Origin: Cruorifilaria tuberocauda
Taxonomy: Eukaryota; Nematoda; Chromadorea; Rhabditida; Onchocercidae
DNA: 13,687 nt
Reading direction: 5' to 3'
Assembly: GCA_013365365.1 (NCBI GenBank)
Contig: JABVXU010000961.1
Location: 1-13,687 of the forward strand
Shown: positions 8,901 through 13,687 of the stretch, piece after piece
Layout: every line of letters starts with the position of its first letter
Position numbering within the stretch: the stretch's first letter is position 1
Position numbers and translations under genes: made by a program
The notes under the pieces: generated by a model
What the model was told of the DNA's origin: nothing
Seen by the model: the letters and a program-made list of their open reading frames with translations, nothing else
Database searches by the model: none

Positions 8901-11254
8901 AATTGTTTGATTTTCACTAGTCATAATTAATTGTTATCATCTGAAATTTTACATTATATAAATTTCCAAATTTAATTTAAGAAATTATTATATTCAATTT
9001 TGCATTTGCAGAATGCCATCGTCAACATCAGCGTTATCACCGAGCGTAACACCAGTTCAGCCATTACGTTGGATTAACGTGTCACGTCATTCACCGTCAT
9101 TCAGCGTGAAAATGGTGGATGGTACCGGTAGCGGTAAAAAGCATTATTTTGTCATTAAACTATTTGCTATGATCATCGTAATATAATCTTCATCTTCATC
9201 TCAATTTAATGTAGCAAAAATAATTCATTAAAATTTATTTTTAGTAACACGGCAAACAGTTGATCAGCGGAAGCATACGATAACTGAACAACAGGGCAAT
9301 ACTGTTTATGAACCGTTTCCGGTACCGTAAATTTCATTTTATGCTGTAGAATAAATGCAGTAATTATAATGATAATTTCCAAGACAGTAATAATTATAGT
9401 AGAAAGAAAAATCAGTAATTCAAACTGAATAGTATCTCAATGAAAACTTCATTAATGATAAGAAAGATGATTGATGATGTAAATATTTGTGTTAATTACT
9501 AATTAATCTTTTAAGTAATAGTTGCAGTACTGATAAAATATACATTTATCAGTCTCATATAGCAATTTAATGCTTGAAAATTTTCTATTTAACCATGACA
9601 ATACTTTTATTCAAATGATGAATTATCATTCAACTATTAAATTATTCAATTTTTTAAATCCTTGCGAAGCTTTTAAAAACATACAAAAAATTACAGATTT
9701 CGCAATAAATTATCACTTTCCACTTGAATTTATTTAGCATATAAGTATCATCGAATTTATCAGTTTAGATAATTAGAAATAATTCTGATAATCATGATGG
9801 TGATTAGTTGAGAATATTTTTGAAAAATTAATTCAAGCATTAAAAATCGGTTAATTAAATTTTATTTTTCTTTCTTTACACTTTATCCTTTTATTTAGAA
9901 CTGCCTAAACGGTAATATCAATAGTTCACATGAATCTATCATAATTCCAAGAGGAAATATAACAGCGTCATCATCAACCTCATTACCAAATATAATATAC
10001 GATCAACCATCAACAAGTTATAATTATGGTACAGCGACGAATATTACTGTAAATACGGTATGCTTTCCTATTATTTAAAATTAATATTTCCTATTATTTA
10101 AAAAAAGTACAAATGTAATGAAATGATTTTTTTCTGACTTTTGGAACTTTTGGGCAAATTGATTGCTATTATTAAATCATTTTATCATCTTTAATATTCT
10201 ATAACCGAATTATAAAAAAATAATGGTTATATTGATAATAGATTGAAATTACAATGAATGTAAATCATAACCAATGATGTTTATTATATCCTAAGTCATA
10301 CGGTAACGCTACCACCATTCTGATTGGTAGCATTACTGTATGACTAAATTTTTTTTTTGATAAATTTCAATAAGTAATTCAAATTACAGGTAACGGAATC
10401 AAATCTACAATTAAGTATCAATGATAATACTGAAGAAATTTCGAAAAAAGAACCGATACCAATTTATGTAAGACCAAGCGAGCTCTGCTTCGATGATATA
10501 GCCGATGGTGGTGAAATACTAAGTGAATTTTTCATGCCATCATCAACAAGCAATTTTCAACCATCAAAATCGATTATGACAAGTGATACTACTCTGACTT
10601 CTCCGGTATTTAACAATTTTTTTTAATTCTAATTGATAATAATAAAACCATTTATAATATTGATTTATGATGTTAATAATGTTAATTAAAAAGAATGAGA
10701 GAGAGAGAGAGAGAGAGAAAAAAATCAATTTAAAAGAAGTTAAATTCTTAATATTGCTTATTAATTGCACTAATTATCGTAAAAATTCAACGTATTTATT
10801 ACTATTCATTACTGTCATACGTACTCATTACAATTTAATTCATTACTTTGTTATTCATTACTACTTCGATCAACTGTTTTTTTTTGAACTGAGAGATTAA
10901 TGCTAATTTCTATTATCGTAAATAATAAATCGATAGGTATTTTACAGCAAATCGTTTAGAAACAAATAATAGTTTTGATTCAAGTTAAAGAAGATACAAA
11001 TAAGAAATGCTAACATAACTAAGATAAAAAACGAAAATGCAGATAATAAAATAATTTATATAATTAGTAATAAAATAGGAATAATAATTTCAATTTTAAA
11101 TTAAAAATTAGTTTCTTTTTTACAGGTAATGTCAACAGGTTCAAATACGATACCTTTAGTAACATTTTCACAACTTTGGAATTTTAATGAACAATATGAA
11201 CAGAAGGAGACAAATTCGATTTCTTCACAAGCAACTACGGCTACAATTTGTTAA
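5791..11254 (+). CDS. Zinc-ribbon-like protein, 11 exons, 540 residues, family unrecognised
   Basis: Exons: 5791-5914, 6653-6798, 6903-7058, 7208-7289, 7901-8107, 8372-8576, 9012-9133, 9245-9321, 9899-10057, 10390-10605 and 11126-11254. All junctions use GT...AG and agree in phase, giving 1623 nt with a single terminal TAA. Residues 62-102 hold C-x3-C-x2-C-x2-C, then a 24-residue basic/aromatic insert, then C-x4-C. The CHRCG knuckle with YRC....C is a zinc-ribbon pattern, so nucleic-acid or protein binding is plausible. Residues about 188-238 are helical (REKEAWYALRNAKQSL, then LSLRLHRIISEIHAL). Residues 240-540 are Ser/Thr/Asp-rich, probably disordered, with recurring SSTS. No signal peptide or membrane segment is visible. 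A nuclear regulatory role is inference only. No family is recognised; zinc ribbons of ISXO2-type transposases look loosely similar. Confidence 0.82.
6359..6433. repeat. Nested inverted repeat in intron 1
   Basis: Outer arms are 6359-6380 and 6414-6433 (TGAAATGA....TTTCACATAT against ATATGTGAAA...TCATTTCA, with a three-base bulge). An inner AACGAT/ATCGTT stem lies at 6390-6395 and 6402-6407. Such an element is consistent with a small foldback repeat. Confidence 0.75.
6653..6798 (+). CDS. Zinc-ribbon exon A (CHRCG half)
   Basis: The acceptor is the rather poor TTATTATTGAG; the donor is AAG|GTATTA. It enters with GA to complete Gly with the phase-1 G of exon 5914, then reads QSEESILRRMDPADDL, then QLMCTKKCIPCHRCGS and SMKFFMRRVKYLNTVK. 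An in-frame TGA just before the AG requires a splice here. It carries four of the six ribbon cysteines (residues 62, 66, 69 and 72). Cys69 and Cys72 form the CxxCG knuckle. Confidence 0.82.
6903..7058 (+). CDS. Zinc-ribbon exon B (YRC....C half)
   Basis: Acceptor TTTTCTTTTTTAG, donor AAA|GTAATC, 52 codons in phase 0. It reads EYPAYRCMKKKCQTF, then RSPRTLARECNMLLRQ, then a Gly-rich turn and NATRQLK. It supplies the second Cys pair (residues 97 and 102), followed by an Arg/Ser-rich segment and another Cys. The Y-x-C-x4-C....S-x-R layout recalls the second knuckle of transposase-type zinc ribbons. That comparison is made from memory of the motif, not by search. Confidence 0.85.
7208..7289 (+). 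CDS. Exon 4 of zinc-ribbon gene (EAFPDHF)
   Basis: Acceptor ATATTGCAG, donor GATG|GTATGT. It reads EAFPDHFNKQEMDTLQ, then GFPTTFRDDFD plus one base: acidic and aromatic, no known domain. An alternative acceptor at 7192 (TTTTCTGCAAG) would add five in-frame residues (RIILQ). An ATG-started frame opens upstream at 7160 but that part is intron. Confidence 0.75.
7316..7364. repeat. ATT triplet microsatellite
   Basis: ATT repeats, broken once by CATCATAATC, directly after exon 4. In frame they would encode poly-Tyr, but they lie beyond the donor at 7290. Confidence 0.95.
7448..7506 (+). CDS. Candidate alternative last exon (short isoform)
   Basis: The acceptor AACTTTTTTTTATTCAG (AG at 7446-7447) is the best pyrimidine tract in the gene. 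Joined to exon 7289 in phase 1, it reads A-Q-H-Q-G-L-T-I-I-Y-I-S-E-P-E-M-F-K-I and stops at TAG 7504-7506. An AATAAA lies at 7575-7580. Use of this exon would give a protein of about 188 residues with the zinc ribbon but without the helical and Ser-rich parts. The main transcript skips it (7289 to 7901). Phase and signals are seen; use is inferred. Confidence 0.4.
7527..7653. repeat. Two-copy tandem duplication, period about 74
   Basis: AATTACTTGATAATTGATCA...ATATTTTGTTTT...TTTTTTCTCGG at 7527 is repeated at 7601 as AATTACTCGATAACTGATCA...ATATTTTGTTTTTTCTCAG, with several substitutions and a few deleted bases. It lies downstream of the candidate alternative last exon; only the first copy keeps AATAAA. 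Confidence 0.8.
7901..8107 (+). CDS. Exon 5, helical segment
   Basis: Acceptor AAATATTTCAG, donor GAAG|GTAAGC, enters in phase 1 (G|GT = Gly). It reads FSNNSTMLTNSATSSV, then IREKEAWYALRNAKQS, LDILTHTDGGLSLRL and HRIISEIHALATQ, ending KEIPKKE. Two amphipathic helices flank a TDGG turn, which suggests a helical hairpin or oligomerisation segment. The ATG at 7921 is internal, not a start. Confidence 0.85.
8372..8576 (+). CDS. Exon 6, acidic Ser-rich region
   Basis: Acceptor CTTCATATAG, donor ATGAA|GTAAGT (a consensus donor). It reads ETVNAALECSSGSME, then TDGIHEMDDEGYDSMR, RSATTDLISLTLGGD, SRSSFDTELKSETSS and IDSCILM. An in-frame TAA directly after the donor (8578-8580) shows the frame must be spliced. 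Rich in Ser/Asp/Glu, with possible casein-kinase-type sites such as SETSSID. RRSATT is a basic-plus-Ser stretch of the kind kinases use; no domain is recognised. Confidence 0.85.
9012..9133 (+). CDS. Exon 7 with three stacked in-frame donors
   Basis: Acceptor TTTTGCATTTGCAG. It completes Lys, then reads MPSSTSALSPSVTPVQ, then PLRWINVSRHSPSF, ending SVKMVDGTGS plus G. Three donors lie six bases apart (after 9121, 9127 and 9133), all in phase 1. The last, GCG|GTAAAA, is closest to consensus. Ser/Pro-rich, probably disordered. Confidence 0.8.
9245..9321 (+). CDS. Exon 8 of zinc-ribbon gene
   Basis: Acceptor TTTATTTTTAG, donor TTTCCG|GTACCG. It completes Val, then reads TRQTVDQRKHTITE, then QQGNTVYEPFP, in phase 0 at its end. 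Polar, no domain recognised. The other two frames are closed within the first 21 bases, which supports the assignment. Confidence 0.8.
9322..9898. other. Intron 8, no features
   Basis: AT-rich intron between exons 9321 and 9899 ending in a pyrimidine-rich TTTTTCTTTCTTT tract. No coding frame, repeat or hairpin worth naming. Confidence 0.7.
9899..10057 (+). CDS. Exon 9, Asn/Ser/Thr-rich
   Basis: Acceptor CTTTTATTTAG, donor ACG|GTATGC, 53 codons, phase 0 at both ends. It reads NCLNGNINSSHESIII, then PRGNITASSSTSLPN, then IIYDQPSTSYNYGT and ATNITVNT. Low complexity, with two more SSTS/PSTS copies. Likely disordered. Confidence 0.82.
10292..10347. repeat. Intronic 23-bp inverted repeat (hairpin)
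   Basis: The arms at 10292-10314 and 10325-10347 pair with 20 Watson-Crick pairs, one G-T wobble and two mismatches around a 10-nt loop. It lies about 40 bases upstream of the exon 10 acceptor. It could be a tiny palindromic element or a structure affecting splicing. The arms are GC-richer than the surrounding intron. Confidence 0.85.
10390..10605 (+). CDS. Exon 10, acidic and Ser-rich
   Basis: Acceptor CAAATTACAG, donor CCG|GTATTT, 72 codons in phase 0. It reads VTESNLQLSINDNTEE, then ISKKEPIPIYVRPS, ELCFDDIADGGEILSE and FFMPSSTSNFQPSKS, ending TSDTTLTSP. The acidic-hydrophobic stretch CFDDIADGGEILSEFF resembles short transactivation or docking segments, but this is only a compositional impression. 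Confidence 0.85.
10697..10718. repeat. (GA)11 microsatellite
   Basis: Eleven uninterrupted GA dinucleotides in intron 10. It creates spurious open frames on both strands. Confidence 0.95.
11126..11254 (+). CDS. Last exon of zinc-ribbon gene
   Basis: Acceptor TTTCTTTTTTACAG, then 42 codons and TAA. It reads VMSTGSNTIPLVTF, then SQLWNFNEQYEQKET, then NSISSQATTATIC. No canonical AATAAA follows within the next few hundred bases. An acceptor-like AAATTTCAG at 11463-11471 might mark a 3'-UTR intron, or an alternative end reading C-P-L-stop if GTTAAT at 11250 is used as a donor. Confidence 0.82.
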   Translation, partial: VMSTGSNTIPLVTFSQLWNFNEQYEQKETNSISSQATTATIC

Positions 11255-12083
11255 TTTTTATTTGTTATTGATTTTTATTTTTCAAATTGTAATATCAAAA
11301 ATAATAATGGTTCTAAAATGAAAGATACAAAAATGATAAATGAAACTAATTAATGAAGGTGATTAGCATATTTGAACGTGAAGTAAACCTGTTTCAAAGA
11401 TGATAAATGATTATATTTTCTGATCTTCATAAAATGATCCGCAATTAAAAATATTTGTTTTAAATTTCAGGTCCATTGTAATAATGATGTAAACCGCTTG
11501 ATGTATCGGTCAACATTTACTTCTTCAAAAAGCGATTTCTGTTTTCTTGTATTTGATATTTTCCTGTTTTGAAATGTTCAATAGGTTTATCGATTGGCTT
11601 AAATTTTCAGCTTTTTTTTACTTTTTTCATTTCTTTTACTATCAATCATTTATTGACTAATCCGGTTTATCTTGTTTAGTTTCATTTAACAACTGTAATC
11701 GTTTAACACGCACATATTTTAAATATGTTAATTATGAAAGTAAGAATTATGATATCTCATTCTTTATTCTTTTCCAGCTCCATATCCGGTTTTCGTATAC
11801 ACTGTCATCATATTCCGGTTACTGCTTACTTGTTTACTCGAATTTTATTTGTGAAATACGGGTAATAAGTGACAAAGCTACGGTTTTTCTTCAATGATCA
11901 ATGTGTTTTCTTTCCTTTCAATCTCTCTTATACCAGTTGTTCAATCTTATAGAATTTACTGCTTGGAATATCAGTATTGTTTTACTGATTACTGATCCGA
12001 GCAATATATCAATATTTCTGATAATATAATTTCCATATTCGGTTTATATTTTCATATTATTATTTTTCAATTCTTTTTCATAC
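11255..12083. other. 3' flank of zinc-ribbon gene; weak minus-strand exon candidate
   Basis: AT-rich sequence, mostly without signal. On the minus strand, acceptor TAAGCAG is followed at 11821-11764 by NRNMMTVYTKTGYGAGKE and a TAA. This could be the last exon of a convergent gene, but it needs two leading bases and no phase-compatible partner was found. The plus strand opposite also has an acceptor-like TTCTTTTCCAG with about 41 open codons, so neither is firm. Confidence 0.3.
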
Positions 12084-12200
12084 CTGAGTAGAACTGAACG
12101 GATAAGCTGAATATCTTTGGGTTGGTGGATAAGATAAATTATTAGATGGAAATGAGAAAGAACTGAATGCTTTATCTTCAGCTTTATCTTTCAATCTTTT
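12084..12200 (-). CDS. Probable exon of an unidentified minus-strand gene
   Basis: The minus-strand frame is open for 39 codons and ends exactly at a good donor, ACTCAG|GTATGA. It reads KRLKDKAEDKAFSSF, then SFPSNNLSYPPTQRY, then SAYPFSSTQ. The Pro/Ser/Tyr-rich composition and well-mixed codons look coding. The most likely acceptor is GCATTCAG, giving an exon of 12162-12084. There is no ATG in frame, so it is internal. Product unknown. It would make a gene convergent with the zinc-ribbon gene. Confidence 0.4.
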
Positions 12201-12394
12201 TCATTCATTGTATTTGATATAAAGTTTTATTGATCTCTTTTTCTAGTTTATTATTTAAAGTTTTCATCAAATCAAATAAATTAATAATTTTTCTGCATTC
12301 ATTTAACAAAACTACTATTTACCATTGCTAAAATATATGAATTAAAGAATTGATTTGAGGAAAAAAGAAATCAAATGGTAATTAAGTAATAACT

Positions 12395-12438
12395 AATCAA
12401 GTGATAATTAAACAAGTGATAATTAATCAAGTGATAAA
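12395..12438. repeat. Three 15-bp tandem copies (CAAGTGATAATTAAT)
   Basis: CAAGTGAT recurs at 12398, 12413 and 12428 with AATTA linkers. Short minisatellite in non-coding DNA. Confidence 0.85.
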
Positions 12439-12633
12439 AGGAATGAATGACGCAAATATGAGAGGATAAAGTGAAAGAAAAAACGAATTTAAATTAAGAA
12501 ATAAGACAGGATAAGTGAAAAAACCACCGCGTTTCCATTGTGTGAGTTACTTAATTGATTTGCATCAACAAATTCAAGCTATTCCTGATTAGGTTGACCA
12601 GAAAATTAAGCTTTTATTATGATATCGTATTAG

Positions 12634-12798
12634 AGCTATAATGCCAGCTTTAAGAATATAAAAGAACATTTAATACGTGCTAAAAATGATATTATCAAAA
12701 GTGTTCGAGAAATAGCAGCAAATCATACAGAAACTAATCTTAAACTGAAAGTAACAATTTTAGAAAGAAAATCGAAAAATAGTACGAATCTAAATTAA
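12634..12798 (+). pseudogene. Isolated coding-like frame, possibly decayed
   Basis: 54 open codons between TAG and TAA read SYNASFKNIKEHLIRAK, then NDIIKSVREIAANHTE, then TNLKLKVTILERKSKN. It is helix-forming and charged, more like protein than the background. There is no in-frame ATG, and clear splice sites were not found. It could be a gene relic, a gag-like retroelement remnant, or chance. Confidence 0.25.
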
Positions 12799-13154
12799 TA
12801 GTAAGGAAGTGAATGCTAAGGGTCGAATAAAAATTAATAGTGCCAATTGATAGTAAAAACTATGTGGAATGATATACCGACTGATAATTTATAAACGCAT
12901 AAAAGTTATCATGCCCAAAGTGGAAGAAGTTTTAGAGTTATCTTGGACAAATTAATTGCGGGAGTATGATTATTAAATCGTTAACTGCTATACTAATAAA
13001 GCCTAATGTAGCTTAATTTAACAGATCAGTTGTAAATATGATAAATACAAAAAAAAAAATAAGTTATTATCGCCATGTCGATTATATCACAGACATTTTA
13101 GTCAGCATGCTATGATGATATGACACGTTCCAAAATTCTATAACAAGCTAAAGA

Positions 13155-13170
13155 AGTCGAAGCTTCGACT
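13155..13170. repeat. Perfect 16-bp palindrome AGTCGAAGCTTCGACT
   Basis: Exactly self-complementary, at the boundary where composition changes from AT-rich to GC-rich. Confidence 0.9.
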
Positions 13171-13687
13171 GAAACATTCGATCCTCTCATCTAATCAGTT
13201 CTTTTGAATAACGTTAAAGTTGCGCCGTCAAGAAGCATGACGTTCAAAATCTTGATTTACGCCACGAAAGCCTGGACGTCAGGAAATGTTCTCAGAGATC
13301 GTTCCATTCCGAACATTATCCCGCATGATAAAATACCAATCGAAACAATGAACCTGCACTCTTCCACTTTCCATTTGTTGTCCGCTAAGAAGGTCGACGT
13401 CCCAAAATTTTACCTATGCCACAGGTGTAGAGACCGGGCAGTAATATTCGATTACCTCAAATTTGGGCAATATAACCGTTGAACATCCCTGTAGACAAAC
13501 TCACATAATTAAAGTGCATTCAAGAAATGCAGGATTTTCGCTGCAAGTTTTATCAAGAAACACGAAGGCAAACGGGAAGAGTATGAACAAAGCTTATTCC
13601 ACTCTTGAATATTATTTCTGCCACAACCGTGGCCAAACGTGAATGGACGCACGAGATCCTTCTGGCCCGTCCTCGTCCCACCAGGAA
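13171..13687. other. GC-rich right end with broken frames on both strands
   Basis: GC content rises clearly compared with the rest of the window. The plus strand has a 92-codon frame (13204-13482; starts at TTG) with KVAPSRSMTF. This faintly recalls the K-x-RVAP...MTIPRLEL segment of BEL/Pao retroelement polyproteins, but the following residues do not match. The minus strand has frames interrupted by stops, including VKFWDVDLLSGQQ and, at the edge, a 57-codon frame PGGTRTGQKDLVRPF. No reading is convincing. It is a decayed retroelement or pseudogene, or exons of a gene continuing to the right. Confidence 0.3.

Noticed and set aside
10564..10900. Two overlapping frames on opposite strands around the GA repeat
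   Set aside because: Both are produced by the (GA)11 microsatellite and AT-rich intron; they have no fitting splice sites and contradict exon 10/11 joining.
11761..11890. Plus-strand acceptor-like TTCTTTTCCAG with 41 open codons
   Set aside because: It lies beyond the stop of the zinc-ribbon gene with no joining donor; composition does not stand out.
1..13687. Search for tRNA, rRNA, CRISPR, and intact transposons
   Set aside because: No cloverleaf, repeat-spacer array, conserved rRNA stretch or complete transposase frame was seen by eye on either strand.

Overview
The window looks like nuclear DNA of a parasitic nematode, most likely filarial/spirurid. It is very AT-rich, and genes are broken into short exons by introns of about 100-800 bp with T-rich ...TTCAG acceptors. 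A tyrosine-phosphatase fragment on the minus strand has nematode-type wording. There are no bacterial operons, ribosome binding sites or RNA genes. Because exons are short, most coding sequence appears only when phase-compatible exons are joined; ATG-to-stop frames miss it. The species assignment is inference.

Left third (about 1-3780, minus strand): the 5' half of a classical protein tyrosine phosphatase (PTP) gene that runs off the left edge. A basic, Pro/Ser-rich N-terminal region is spread over five or six small exons. It is followed by the first part of the PTP domain (exons 1352-1479/1483, 601-724 and 172-284). The catalytic C-x5-R loop would lie beyond position 1. From 3780 to about 5766 there is a presumed divergent regulatory region with a 7-bp tandem repeat and some uncertain 5' exons.

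Middle (5791-11254, plus strand): an 11-exon gene whose exons join in one uninterrupted frame of 540 codons plus stop. The protein has a Cys4 zinc-ribbon-like module near the N-terminus, a helical stretch in the middle and a long Ser/Thr-rich, probably disordered C-terminal half. I do not recognise the family. Two introns carry phase-compatible extra exons ending in stops. One of these (7448-7506) has a strong acceptor and a downstream AATAAA, suggesting an isoform that keeps only the zinc-ribbon part.

Right part (11255-13687): mostly AT-rich non-coding DNA. It contains a probable minus-strand exon (12084-12200), suggesting a convergent gene, a short decayed coding-like frame near 12.7 kb, and a much more GC-rich right end (about 13.15-13.69 kb). 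The right end holds overlapping broken frames and faintly resembles BEL/Pao-type retroelement sequence. Introns and spacers carry microsatellites, small tandem duplications and two notable intronic hairpins. I found no CRISPR, tRNA, rRNA or clear intact transposon. No distinct new multi-gene system is evident; the most novel item is the unrecognised zinc-ribbon gene with its candidate short isoforms.
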